A program made the translations under genes and the position numbers. Positions 34,519-46,643 of a DNA stretch of 64,000 nucleotides are shown here, one piece after another. Numbering within the stretch: the first letter of the stretch is position 1; the number at the start of each line of letters is the position of its first letter. The DNA is from Excoecaria cochinchinensis (Eukaryota; Streptophyta; Magnoliopsida; Malpighiales; Euphorbiaceae). Under the pieces are notes generated by a model. It was given only the letters and a program-made list of their open reading frames with translations, was not told where the DNA came from and made no database searches. The DNA lies in NCBI GenBank assembly GCA_947683425.1, contig CANTUQ010000020.1:3987001-4051000 (forward strand), in the 5' to 3' direction.

Positions 34519-37500
34519 TCTCTTTGCTTGATTCTGAAGTTTATGTTTTGATTGACCCGGGCTCTACCCATTCTTATGTGTGTTCTGGTAAGCTATGGGA
34601 TAGTTTGGGTAGTGAGGAGAAAATTGAATATGAGATTTGTGTATCCAGTCCGTTGGGTCAGAGTGTTTTAGTTGATCGGGTGTGTCGGAAGTGTCCTTTA
34701 ATGATTCAAGGTACAGAGTTTGTTGTGGATTTGATCTGTTTGCCGTTTCACGAATTTGATATTATTCTGGGAATGGATTGGTTGGAAAAGCATCGTGCAG
34801 TGGTAGATTGTCATAGGAAAGTAATGGTTTTGAAAGATAAAGATCAGTTGCCTGTTATTGTGAAGGGAATTGGAAGCAGTTCTTTGCATAATGTGGTATC
34901 AGCTATGAAAGTTAGAAGATTTATCAGGATGGGATGTGAAGCGTTTTTGGCTGTGGTTTTAGACTCTCGGAGAGGTCAAGTTAAGATTCAAGATATTCCG
35001 ATTGTAAGAGATTTTGTAGATGTTTTTCCGGAAGAGGTACCGTGGTTACCTCCCGAGAGAGAAGTTGAATTGTCAGTAGAAATTGTTCCAGGTACAGCTC
35101 CGATTTTTAAGGCTCCTTACAGAATGGCCCCAGTGGAATTGAAGGAATTAAAGAATCAGTTGCAAGAGTTGTTGGATAAAGGATTCATTCGGCCTAGTGT
35201 GTCACCGTGGGGCGCTCCCGTGCTGTTTGTTAAGAAGAAAGATGGGACCCTTCGGATGTGCATTGACTATCGACAGCTTAATAAAGTGACTATCAAGAAT
35301 AAGTATCCACTACCAAGGATTGAGGATCTTTTTGATCAGTTGAGAGGAGCTGGGGTATTTTCGAAGATAGATTTGAGGTCAGGTTATTATCAGTTAGGGG
35401 TTAAGGAAACAGATGTGGCTAAGACGGCTTTTCGGACACGTTATGGTCATTATGAATTTTTAGTGATGCCTTTTGGTTTGACCAACGCGCCTGCAGCCTT
35501 TATGGATCTGATGAACCGAGTTTTCCGACCGTATTTGGACAAGTTTGTTGTGGTATTTATTGATGACATTTTGGTGTACTCTAGAGACCATAAAGAGCAT
35601 AAGGAACATCTTAAGTTAGTATTGCAAATGTTAAGAGATCATCAGCTGTATGCGAAACTCAGTAAGTGTGAATTTTGGTTGAAAGAAGTGGCCTTTCTTG
35701 GGCATGTGGTGTCAGCGGAAGGTGTACGGGTTGATCCTAGCAAAATTGAAGCGATTGTTAATTGGATGCCTCCGAAGAATGTGCCAGAAGTGAGGAGTTT
35801 TCTGGGGTTAGCAGGGTATTACCTACGGTTTGTTCGGGGGTTTTCAGTGATAGCATCTCCTTTAACCAAGCTACTTCGGAAGGATGTTAAGTTTGTGTGG
35901 ACTGAAAAGTGTCAAGCCAGTTTTGATCGTTTAAAAGAGTTACTGGTTAAAGCTCCTGTGCTCACACAGCCAGTTTCGGGTAAAGAGTACACTATGTATA
36001 GTGATGCTTCGGGAATTGGGTTAGGTTGTGTTTTGATGCAAGGGAATAAAGTAGTAGCTTATGCATCGAGACAGTTGAAGCCTCATGAGCAGAATTACCC
36101 GACTCATGATCTGGAGTTGGCAGCGGTAGTGTTTGCGCTTAAGGTTTGGCGACACTACTTGTATGGTGAGACGTGCAGAATTTTCACCGATCACAAGAGT
36201 CTCAAGTATTTGTTAACTCAGAAGGAGTTAAATTTGAGACAGCGGAGATGGTTAGAACTCTTTAAGGATTATGATTGTATCATTGACTATCATCCGGATA
36301 AAGCTAATGTGGTGGCGGATGCTCTTAGTAGGAAGTCTTTGTCTGCGTTACTGACTAGTCGAGGCAGATGGAGATTTGATTCTGAAGGTGCTCTAATTGC
36401 TCAACTTAAAGTTAAGCCAAGTTTGAGATCAGAAATTGCAAAGGCTCAGTTGGATGATCATGTGCTTCAACGTGTTTTTCAAGTAGTGAAAGAGGGCAAG
36501 CAGTCTGAGTACTTATTAGACAGTGAAGGAGTGTTGAGGCATGGTAATCGGTTATGTGTACCTAATGTGGGTGAATTAAGAAAGAAACTGTTGCAAGAAG
36601 CTCATTCATCAGTCTTCACTATGCATCCTGGTGGAGACAAGATGTATCAAGACTTAAAGCAATTTTACTGGTGGCCAGGAATGAAAAGAGAGATAACAGA
36701 ATTTGTTTCAAGGTGTCTTACTTGTCAGCAAGTGAAAACCGAGCATCAAGTGCCATCGGGATTGCTTCATCCCTTACCCATTCCTCAATGGAAATGGGAT
36801 GACATCACGATGGATTTTGTATCTGGTCTTCCTATGACGCAGCGTAAGCATGACTCTGTATGGGTTATTGTGGATCGATTGTCGAAGTCTGCACATTTTC
36901 TACCAGTACGAGTGGATTATTCGATGGACAAGTTGGCGGAACTGTATGTGGATGAGATAGTCCGATTGCATGGGATTCCATTATCCATTGTATCAGACCG
37001 AGATCCTCGTTTTACATCCAAGTTTTGGAAAGAACTTCAGGTAGCTTTAGGAACACGGTTAAATTTCAGTACTGCTTTCCATCCACAGACCGATGGTCAG
37101 TCAGAGAGAGTTATTCAGATTTTAGAAGATATGCTTAGAGTTCTCAGGAAGTTGGGACCGGTATGTATCTTTGATGGAATTCGCGTATAATAACAGTTAC
37201 CAAGTGAGTATTGGTATGGCCCCTTATGAAGCACTGTATGGACGGAAATGTAGAACACCGGTGTGTTGGACTGAACTGTCAGAAAAGGCTATGATAGGTC
37301 CGGATATAGTGCGGGATACCGAAGAGAAAGTAAGGGTGGTGCAACAGAACTTGAAGGCAGCTAAGGACCGACAGCGTTCTTATGCTAATCTGAAGTGTCG
37401 GGACATTCAGTATGAAGTAGGTGATAAAGTTTTCTTGAAAGTGTCACCGTGGCGAAAGGTTCTCCGTTTTGGCAAGAAAGGCAAACTAAGTCCACGTTTT

Positions 37501-37841
37501 ATTGGACCGTATGAAATTCTAAGGAAAGTGGGTCCAGTAGCGTATCAATTAGCTTTGCCTTTGGAGTTAGCTAGACTACATGATGTTTTTCATGTGTCTA
37601 TGCTTCGGAGATATCGGTCGGATCCTTCGCATGTGTTACCAGTGCAAGATGTTCGAATTCAGTCAGACTTTTCTTTTGAGGAAGAACCGAAAAGAATTTT
37701 GGATAAGGAAATCAGACAGCTTCGGAATAAGCAGATACCGTTAGTCAAAGTTCTGTGGCAGCATCACGGTATTGAAGAAGCTACATGGGAACCAGAGGAA
37801 ACTATGAGATTACAATACCCTCAATTATTCGGAACAGGTAT

Positions 37842-37879
37842 GAATTTCGAGGACGAAATTCTGTTAAGTGGGGGAGTAT
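37842..37879 (+). promoter_or_regulatory. Terminal hairpin and polypurine tract of C
   Basis: GAATTTCG/CGAAATTC with an AGGA loop (37842-37861, encoding part of the NFEDEI end of Pol), then AAGTGGGGGAGTAT. Confidence 0.85.
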
Positions 37880-40260
37880 TGTAACACCCCAAAACCACCC
37901 CAGTAGTTTGAGCCTGTCTGTGTCTGTATGTGTATATTTATGTGTCGTTTGTGTGTGTGTCAAATTAGATTATTTATTTAATTTATGTATAGTAATTTGA
38001 GAAGAGGAGTTAGAATATAGTATAAGTGAGTGTATGGAAATAAAGTGTGAATAAGGGATAAGTTAATGTGTATAGTAAAGTATGGGAGTAGGGTGTGACT
38101 TGGGACATGTGTCTCATTGGGAGAGTGACATGTGGATTATGGATGGGTAAGCATTTATTGGGTTGGTGAGAGGAAAGGCAGCCAATCTCTTCTTTCCCTT
38201 GTTTTCCCGTTCTTCCTCTCCTCTTCACGCCATTCTCTTCTTCTTCTTCCTTTGTTCTTCCTTTCCTTTACATAATCTTGCTCCCACTTCCTTAATTGAG
38301 TAATTAGAGTTGATTAGCTTGTGGATTTTGGAAGCTTAAAGGTGAGTTGGGGTTATGGTGTTTTAGATCCTTCTTCTTCCTCTTCTCTAGGTTTAAATAT
38401 TTGTAAATTCAATTGTGGGTAGTTGTAAAATTGATCTTGATTGTTATGGGTTTATGGTTCAGAGGAGGCTCCTAGACCTGATAAAGGAAAAGGAATCGCA
38501 AGCGGAAGCAGAGCTCGCGATTAGGAGCTAAGGAGAGAAGGTTTGGGAATTTTGTCTTTGTACACATATTTGTAGTTTGAATTGAATATTTGTGTTATTG
38601 CTTGGATTAGAGTTATAAGTGGTGTATATATGATTGAATTTGAATTAGACATGATATGAGATGCTAGAGAATGAGTATTGATATAGGATTTGCGAGAAAG
38701 TATGTGAATAGATGTAATTGGTATTAAATGTGCTGTTTTGGGATTTCTTGCAATTAGACATATAATGGATTTGATTTAATTGTGATAATTGGTGATAAAG
38801 CTGGGTTTTTAAATATGTTATGAGTTGTGGATGCTTGTGTTGCCGAATTTTGAGGTTTGGAATCAATTTTGGAAGTTTGGATGTGAATTGTGTGAGAATT
38901 CTGCAGAATTTGGGCGTAAGAGCTGGAAAACCCGTGTCTGTCGCGACCGCGACACTGTCGCGAGCGCGACAGAGCGCGGAGGTTTCGGCCCTCGCGCCGG
39001 CGCGAGAAGTGTCGCGCCAAAGAACTCAAGGGAGCTCTCTGTCGCGAGCGCGACCATTGTCGCGAGCGCGACAGAGTGCTCGAGCTCCGAGCTTGTGCGA
39101 GGTTCTCTTCTGTCGCGAGCGCGACAAGTCTCGCGAGCGCGACAGAAGAGCAATCCCTACGTCCTCTCGCGACCACGAGATCCCTAGCGATCGCGAGACG
39201 AGGCGGGGGAGTGCAGCTTGGCTTCTGTCGCGAGCGCGACAGTTATCGCGAGCGCGACAGACGTGACTTCCAAATTTGATTTCTTCTCCGTTTTGCTTAA
39301 AGACTTGGTTTCTTTTGCATGTGCTCTATGATGTAAAGCCTTGAATATCTATTTAAATGAATAATATGTATGTTAATTTGACAAGATTTGGTATAACCTG
39401 CTAATGTCGAATAAGTGGATAGTTAGGCATGCCTAATAGAGTTATGTGCCGCTGCAGCTATATGTACGACTTGGACCCTGATCAGGTCCCACGAATGGAT
39501 CCTCGCGATCCCTCTGTTTGAATCTTTCCTAAGATTCCACGTAAAAACGATTTGAAAACAAAGTAAAAAGAATGATTTGATACCTTCGGGTATCTATATG
39601 TCCACAAGATGATATCGATACTCTCAAGTATCTATATGTGTACTCGTTATCCACTCATTGTGATTAAGCAGGTGTCATTGTATTGTGTACAAGAATCTTT
39701 GGATGAGAATGCTAATATCTGAATTAACTATGTATGATTATATGCTCATAATTGTATTGTTTTCATGCATTTTCTGTTACCGTCGCTGTGAGTGACGGTC
39801 ATGCATTGTGTGTTTCCCCACTAAGCGATTTCGCTTAGCACGGGTGTTTATCCGTGCAGGTGTGGAAGGTTTTCGATTGCCTCGGGTTGGGCGTGTCGCA
39901 TCGGGAAGGCCAACGCAATTAGAGTCCTGAAGTTTTATAGTATAGGCTTTCCTTCATTTTGTAATAGATGTGATGTTTTGTTAGCCCTTTTGAACAGTAT
40001 ATATTGGGCTTTTGTAAATTGTCTCTTTTTGTAATCTGATGTAATATGTAAGGACCATCTTTTGGTATATTAATAAAGTGTATATGTTGTTCAAAATCAC
40101 TCTTCTCTGTATTGAAGTTTTTAATTATTTCCGATATGTCGCTCTATATATGTAATGTTTGCATGTTTGTACTAGTGGGGTGTGACACTCCTATCTATCC
40201 CGGGGAGGCCTCTCCTCCAATCTGTATGGAAGTCTCCTTGGTATAGGTTGGGGTGTGACA
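37880..40260 (+). mobile_element. 3' LTR of C
   Basis: KGK exon-like ORF 38463-38524, full palindrome block 38936-39262, GCATGC palindrome 39423-39436, double hairpin 39816-39860. Confidence 0.95.
38463..38524 (+). other. Predicted alternative 3' exon with KGK tail, C
   Basis: It follows TATGGTTCAG. Joined to 34512 it continues in frame through PDKGKGIASGS to TAG 38522-38524. Compared with A the changes include GTT to ATC and GCT to GCA, mostly synonymous or conservative. Confidence 0.5.
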
Positions 40261-40265
40261 AGGTA

Positions 40266-40957
40266 TGACAGTGAGCGAGTATGATAAGGAATTCAGCCGG
40301 TTGAGTAAGTATGTGCCTGAGACTTTGTTGACGGATGAGTTCAGAAGTCGGCATTTCCTAGAGGGACTTCGGGAGGTGTATAGGGGTCAGTTGTCGGCAT
40401 TTTCAGTTTTGCAACCCGTGGGGTATTATCAGCTTGTGGCAGCAGCGATGAAGTTAGAAGAGTCTGAGATGATCAAGCAAAGGATCGAGAGCAAGAGGAG
40501 AGCACCGAGTGATGGGTTTGGAAGTGGCAAGAAGTCGAGGGGAGTTCCGAGTGGCCTAAGTGGGAAGAGTTCGATTCCAGTTCGTTCGAAAGTCGAGAGT
40601 GTAGCGCCACCCTCTAGCAAGGGAAGTGTTGTTCCGGAGTGTGAGCATTGTTATAAGCGCCACTGGGGCGAGTGCAGAAGGATCTCTGGAGCGTGCTTCA
40701 GATGTGGGAGTCAAGAGCACATGGTGGCGAATTGTCCGGATCGAAGAGAGCTTCAGGATAGACCGGGAGGTCGAGCTAGTGGTCAGAGAGCGAGAGGGAA
40801 TCAGAGTGGAAGAGCCAGTGGACGTCCTTCGCAAGCGCTGTCAGAGTCAGTGCAGAAACCATCTGTAGACGAAGTGCCTTCGCGTCCAAGAGTTTATGCG
40901 ATGCAAGTAGGGGATATAGCAGATCGAGTGGGACCTTCTGGTAAGTTATGTTATTAG
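40266..40957 (+). CDS. Gag of element D, C-terminal part
   Basis: Continuation of 30352-30856 across the C insertion. It holds the end of the Gag core, a basic linker and the two zinc motifs CEHCYKRHWGEC and CFRCGSQEHMVANC (the second at about residues 312-325 of the whole). It ends five codons after a G/GTAAGT site (cut after 40940, phase 1). Unspliced RNA gives a Gag of 398 residues. Splicing to 41776 would replace the last residues by a KGKEKV tail. A downstream in-frame ATG at 40265 is internal and not the start. Confidence 0.93.
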
Positions 40958-41013
40958 TTTTCAGTTAAGTTGCGGTTTGTGTTTGGGTTGTTTGGATTTA
41001 AGTGATTAGCGGG

Positions 41014-41051
41014 GAAATTTCGAGGACGAAATTTCTTAAGGGGGAGTGATT
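41014..41051 (+). promoter_or_regulatory. Terminal hairpin and polypurine tract of D
   Basis: GAAATTTCG/CGAAATTTC arms with an AGGA loop (41014-41035), non-coding here, followed by AAGGGGGAGTGATT up to the LTR. Confidence 0.85.
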
Positions 41052-43626
41052 TGTAACAACCCAAATAGGGCCTGGTCGGAATCTGTGTTTCAAGTCGGAT
41101 AAGTGAGTGTATTTTCGTATTTTGGGTAAGAGGAATTTTGGACATTTAAGAATTTTGTGTTAAAGGAATTAATTAATTAAGTGTTAAGTGAAGTGAAGGG
41201 AATATTAGTGTGTGATTATAGTGTATAGTTGTAGGGTGGTTATGGATTTAAGGCTTTTATTGTGTGGTTTTAGTGCATGGTACATTGGATGTAAAGTGAT
41301 TAGTAAGGAATATTATGGTGTGAGTGAGTATTTGGTACATTATAGATATTTGTGTTAGTAAGGCTTTGGTGTGGTTAGTGTTTGGTGCCTTAAGTGGATG
41401 AGTTAGGTTGGATTGGCTTGATTCTCTAAGATTGTGACATGTGGCAAGGGTTGGTGGGCAATTAATGAAAAGTAGGAGAGAGGAAGGGAGGGGCAGCTTT
41501 TGGTGAGGCTTCCCGTGGAAGCCATCTCCATTTCCCCTTTCTTTCTCACTTTCCCGTCCCCTCTCTCTCTCCTTCTTCCATTTTTCTGCTCTCATCCCTT
41601 TTCTCTTGTGCTTCTTTGTATTTTGAGTGGGATCTTGGAAGGTTTGAGCTAGGTTTGTTAAGGTAAGTGGTTGAGTTCGGATTGGGGTCTCGTATTTGTT
41701 TCTCGTTCTTGGATTTCTGATTTTGATTGTGTTTGGGTCTGATTTGAGTGTATTGTGGCTGGGTTTTTGTGCAAGAATCGGAAGAGCGAAGGAAGATCAA
41801 GGGCAAGGAAAAAGTGGACTCGTGAGGAGCTCGATTTAAAGCTGCGATTTCCAGGTTTGGGAGTTTATTTGATGATGTTTGGGAGCGGTGTTTTTGAATG
41901 TGTTTTGGGTACATGCGAGTGTATGAGCTGTGTTTGGATTATGGTTTTTCCCCTATTTTCTCCTTGGATCAACTCTAGCTATTGTTTGCATGTTATCTGT
42001 AATCCTGAGTGTGTTATGAATGCATGTTAATCGAGCATTGATTTATAGTGAAGTGATTGTGATATAGTGAAATTGTTATGTGTTATGAGATCATGATTGT
42101 GCCATGTGAGTGAATTTCGATACATCAATGTGGTATTATTGTTTAAAATGTGTTATGTGGTTTGAAAGTGATGCGGTGATGTGCTGGAGGCATGAGGTAA
42201 GTGTTTGTGTTTCTTGTTTGCATGTATGGAGTTTTCGTGTGTGAAGTTGTGAAGGGAAAAGTGCAGTTTGGGCGAATCTGGGTTCTGTCGCGAGCGCGAC
42301 AGAAGGCGGATTTGGCCCCTTGTTCTTGAAGAGCCCTCTATCGCGATCGCGACATTGCCGCGAGCGCGACAGAGAGCTCGGTAGCGGAAACCTCCGCGCG
42401 GGCGTGCTGCCGGGCGTGCGCGCGAGGAGGAAGAACTGGTCTCTGTCGCGATCGCGACGCTTGTCGCGAGCGCGACATAGCTCGGCCCCGCGAATTCTGC
42501 CGCGAGTACCTCGTCGCGAGGAGGCCTTTTGGCGCGACCTCGCGAGGAAGCACTCCGTGCTCTGTCGCGAGCGCGACACTTGTCGCGATCGCGACAGAGG
42601 CCCTTTCTGCTTGCCTTGTCTTCCGAATGTGTTTCTTTCGTTCCACTTTGCACGGTTTCTCACTATTGCACGGAATGTGTGTGTGCCTTTGACTCGCGGT
42701 ATTATTGTATTAGTGTCCTTGATATGGATTTATATTATAGATGAGTTTTATTTTGAATATTGTTTTTGTCTTTGTACTGTCTTGAGAGTCTTTGTGTTGT
42801 CAAGCCTGAAGTGTCAAGGTATAGGATAATTAAGCATGCTTAAGAAGGGTTAGTGTTCAGCTGTTCTGTCCGCCCCGTTTGGGCGAAGCGGTCGACCTCC
42901 GAGATGGTCATCAATCGTGTAGTGATAAAATGTTTTGAGACTCCGGTCTCCCGCGCTACCTTCGGGTATTAAAGTGTTTTTGAGGCTTCGATCTCCCGTG
43001 CCGTGTTCCAGTATCCTCCACCATTGATTTCAGGCTATTGTGTGAACTGTCTGGTTTTGATACAGTGAAGTGTTCTGATTATGGTGTGATTCTGAATGGT
43101 GAAATGGTTTAGTGCATTGCGTTATATTATCCTGATTATATAATTAAATCTCTGTACTCTGATGCATAATGATTTATGTATATTAATGCATGTTTCCTTG
43201 CATAGTGTTCTGTTATGTTTGTTTCTCCCCACTAAGCGTTATCGCTTAGCACGGGCTTTTATCCCGTGCAGGTATCGTGAAGGATTTTGGGAGTGCTCGA
43301 GTCGTGCATCTGCAGGCAGGCCACTTAGGAGTCGAGTTTATTATTTCTGTCTTCTCCTGAAATTTTCTTTTGTATATGTATAATTCTTTTGTTTATGTAC
43401 TTCTCTTTTTGTAAAGGATTTTAAAGATGTAACCTTTTTGGGGCCATTGAATATAACTCGCATTTGATTATTTATGTAATGAAGTATGTTTCCTTATATA
43501 TTTTCTAAGATTTTATTATGGTTTTTGAATGCTTCCGCTGTATGCTTTGCCGCGTCGTGAGTGAGTGTCGTGCTGTAGCGCGCCCGCCGGCGCCCTTCCA
43601 ACGGGGGCGGTGGCGGGGGTGTTACA
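41052..43626 (+). mobile_element. 3' LTR of D
   Basis: Palindrome block 42285-42598, TTAAGCATGCTTAA 42830-42843, double hairpin 43227-43272. It ends GTGTTACA before the TSD. Confidence 0.95.
41776..41825 (+). other. Predicted alternative 3' exon with KGKEKV tail, D
   Basis: It follows GTTTTTGTGCAAG. Joined to the donor at 40940 (intron of 835 nt) the split codon becomes Glu and the frame runs through KIKGKEKVDS to TGA 41823-41825. Of the four elements this has the best donor and the shortest intron. Confidence 0.55.
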
Positions 43627-44205
43627 TCACTTACTTGCAATACACACCCTAATTGTTTACAAAGAAATGCATATGCATTGTAATACCCCAAAGTGTACTC
43701 TAGTTAGATTAGTGGTGTCAATTGCTAAGTAGGGTACAAATGTGATTTGATAAGCATGAGATTAATGTATGCAAGGATGTAATTGAAAGAAAAGTTTGCA
43801 ATTAAGGGGCAGAACTTAAAAGAGGGACTGAATGGTTATTTACCAAGGAGTGAGGTGGAAGTTTGGTGGAAGAGGTGAGTGTATTCCACGTGTGGACTGC
43901 ACCTCTTGCCAACCAACTCCCTTCATGCAATATATAGTTGGGAAGAGGCAGAAATTTGTTGAGAGATTCACTTTAATCCGGCCATTCCTCCTTTATTTCT
44001 GTATTTTTTCTTCATTTCATTAAGTTAAGCTTCATTTCTTTCTAATTGAATTCTGAAGCCTTGAATTGGATTGGTTTGAAGAAGTGAGTTAAGGTCATAA
44101 GTAAGAGTTGCTAGTTTGAGTTTATCTCCTTCTTCTTCATTTTTGTTTTGGATTTGGATTGGTTTGAGTAATGGACTAAGAGGGTGTTTTGATTGATTGT
44201 GCAAG

Positions 44206-44249
44206 AATTGTTGGACAAGAGGAAGGCTAAAGGCAAGGAGAAGGTTTAG
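44206..44249 (+). other. KGKEKV exon-like ORF in solo LTR E
   Basis: After TTGTGCAAG it reads in the same phase as D to KRKAKGKEKV and TAG (44247-44249). No Gag donor exists for a solo LTR, so this is a relic. Confidence 0.45.
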
Positions 44250-45019
44250 CTTGAGAGAGTGTTCATCAGCCTGCTTTTTGAGGTCAGGGATTATGTGCTA
44301 TATTTGGTTAAAGTGCATGTCTTGTTCGCGTGAGATTTATGTGATATATGATATATGATATAAGTTGTAGTGAATAATTGTGTAGCATATTAATGAGATT
44401 GGTTTGATTGCCATGAGTATATTGACCCATGTATAGAACCCTAATATCAAGGATGTGGGTATTGGTTGTGTAATCTATGGATAATGGCATATGCTGGGAA
44501 TTTGATTGCGCTTTAAGGTTCATATATGTGTATAGGAACTATAGTTTGAATTTGGTGTATTGGTTTGGCCAAGTTGGCTATTTTCAAGCTTGACAAGATT
44601 GATTGTGTCAACCTATCTTTGAAGCCTATATTAACCCCGTGAATTATTTATGGTTTAAAATGAGTTTTACAACTCCAAAAGGGGTAAGACCAATTGGGTT
44701 AGAACCATAAGATCCGTGACTATAAATGTTGTAGAAATATCTATGTTTATTTAAGGACTCTAAGGTCATCAAAATTTACCATAAGTGCATTTAAAATTCT
44801 GTAGGAGGGCTTCTAGAACCAGTTGTGTTCCCTTGGCCATAACTCCTACATTTTAAGTCCAAATGACTTGAAACATGTTCCATATGACACTTAACATTCC
44901 AGGGAACAAATGTTAAGAAGGAACTTTTGCCTAAAATGGAGGTTTAGACATCGGTATAGACTGTACAAAATTGAGGAGTGAAGCAGTCCTGAGATTCTGC
45001 TTCTGTTTTGCTTACTTTG

Positions 45020-45203
45020 GTATGTCACGGTCACAACCAAATGGTTGCCACCATGACCAATGCCTAAAGAAGGCAGAATTTCTTATCTTTGGATCTCACG
45101 GTCACAACCAAAATGGTTGCCACTGTGAGATATGCCTATTTTCAGTTCTTTTTTGTATTTTCTTATGTCACGATGACAACAAAAAGGTTACCACAGTGAG
45201 GTA
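45020..45203 (+). repeat. Palindrome array, TCACGGT type, LTR E
   Basis: Three units (about 45020, 45093, 45165; 72-73 bp period) with GTCACGGTCACAACC left and GGTTGCCACCATGACC-like right arms, partly decayed. Confidence 0.88.
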
Positions 45204-46163
45204 CCTTCAACTTGCATATTTCTTTGTTAAACATCACCAAATGTTATATATGAATGCCAAATGGAATCTAAATGAGTTTAAATACATTATTTGAGAATTC
45301 TAATGTGTTAAATTAATGAATATACATATATATAAAGTGGAAATGAATAATGAATTGTGTACTTATATGTTAAACTATATGTATGTGTTTATAGTTATGT
45401 ATAATTGATGTATATTTATTGAGTTGTATGAGTAATGGAATAACTTGATAGTTGTAAAAGAGTATATATATGGAAGTGTATTTGATGTTTATTAACAAGC
45501 CTGAGTTGTTCATAGAAGTGGATAGATGGGCATGCCTATAAAGGGTTAGATGTTTTGCAGCTGCTAGATGTTTGGCATTGACGGGTGTCTAGGTGATTTA
45601 TACCTTCGGTATCTAGACAAATTGAGACTTCGATCTCCAGATGAATTGAGACTTTTGTCTTTAGATGTTGGTACTATTTATCGGTATCTAGATGTTTACC
45701 CGTATCCAATTATAATATGAAATTAGGCTATAAAGTACTTGCTATACGTATATGAGATGTTAATATATGTTAAAGAGCTATAGAGAATGCTAATAGAGGT
45801 ACATGTCTTTTGCATTAGAGATGCTTATATGAGCTTATAAGTGCACATGTAAAGTTATAATTGTGCATGAATATGCTAGAAGTATGCTGCTAAGCTTAAA
45901 TGTATATAAATGTCCATGAGATGCTATGATATGAAATACATGTTATATGAGCCGATAGCTAGAGCTAGAAGAATATGAACATGATATAGGTTACATGAGA
46001 TTAGCAGATGTGTTATAAAGCATGTTGATAAAATGTTTGGTATGTTACAAATATGATAAATGCTTATTACTTTTATATGCTCTTAATTAATTGGCATATC
46101 CACTATTGGTATGCTTTGATAAATGATGCTTGTGACTTCGTTAGAAGTCTATTACTTGTGTTA

Positions 46164-46209
46164 TCCCCACTAAGTGTTATCGTTTAGCACGCGTGTTTTC
46201 CCGTGTAGG
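46164..46209 (+). promoter_or_regulatory. Variant double hairpin, LTR E
   Basis: CTAAGTG/CGTTTAG: two C-G or G-C pairs have become G-U or U-G, keeping the stem in RNA. The second stem has a change (GCACGCG). It ends TAGGT. Confidence 0.8.
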
Positions 46210-46643
46210 TTTATAGGTTCAATGAGGGTTGGACATCTGCAGGCCGAGGCCACTAGGAGTATAAGTTGGAGTCTTTTGTATATGGCATAGCTTTTTGTGT
46301 ACATATTATAGAACTTTTGTATAGCTTTGTATATGTTCAGCTTTTATATATGTAAAGCGATTTTGTATATTTTATGTAAATGATAAAGGGAAAGTTTTCT
46401 TTTGTAATTGATATGTAAAGGCTTACATAAAGAGAATGTTTTGTAATGTATAAAGAACAGTTTTATTATGTAATACAAATGACTTTAAGGTTTTGTTTAA
46501 GGCATATTCTATAGCTTGTGTTTAAAAGATATTCCGCTGCGTGTGTATCATGGATGTTACTATTTCTGCTTTTGCATGTCTATTTGTATGTGTATGCGTG
46601 TGTGGCGACCTAATATTCTCCCAAAGGGTATTGGAGCGTTACA

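Larger units (their letters stand above)
33309..37884 (+). pseudogene. Gag-Pol polyprotein of C, broken by one frameshift
   Basis: The frame is open for 1293 codons from ATG 33309. Gag core about residues 85-200; zinc motifs CSHCNRQHWGEC (about 298) and CFKCGSTDHLLANC (316-329); protease DPGSTHSYV (Asp about 416); RT with FIDD at 750-753; RNase H MYSDASG (about 896); integrase HPGGD (about 1106), CLTC (about 1138), Asp about 1169, Asp in SDRDPRF about 1229, Glu in QSERVIQ about 1265. Compared with A, 14 bases are missing around 37137, shifting the frame after the catalytic Glu. The remainder (37171-37884) carries the C-terminal integrase and a chromodomain-like stretch with WEPEE, which marks a chromovirus. 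The stop (37882-37884) overlaps the 3' LTR. Apart from this deletion the protein looks functional. Confidence 0.95.
30857..40260 (+). mobile_element. Element C, Tekay-type chromovirus inside the gag of D
   Basis: 9404 bp, perfect TSD AGGTA (30852-30856, 40261-40265). 5' LTR 2345 bp (30857-33201), 3' LTR 2381 bp (37880-40260). The 36-bp difference is two 18-bp losses in the palindrome block, and otherwise about a dozen substitutions are visible. Gag-Pol is closely related to A. The LTRs of A and C are alike except for the palindrome block, which is of a different type in each. Confidence 0.95.
27646..43626 (+). mobile_element. Element D, gag-only Tekay-like retrotransposon containing element C
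   Basis: Perfect TSD TCACT (27641-27645, 43627-43631). Both LTRs are 2575 bp (27646-30220, 41052-43626) with under 20 differences by eye. Without C the internal region is about 1.42 kb: PBS, intact gag, hairpin, polypurine tract. Pol is absent. Its Gag resembles that of B more than those of A and C, so B and D look like members of one non-autonomous lineage with different LTRs. Confidence 0.95.
43679..46643 (+). mobile_element. Solo LTR E
   Basis: TGTAATACCCC...GGAGCGTTACA, 2965 bp, with perfect TSD TGCAT (43674-43678 and 46644-46648) and no internal region, so it is the product of LTR-LTR recombination. It holds a possible TATA word (about 43928, AATATATAG), the KGKEKV exon-like ORF, a three-unit palindrome array (45020-45203), an ATGGGCATGCCTAT palindrome (45536-45549) and a variant double hairpin (46164-46209). 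Confidence 0.93.
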
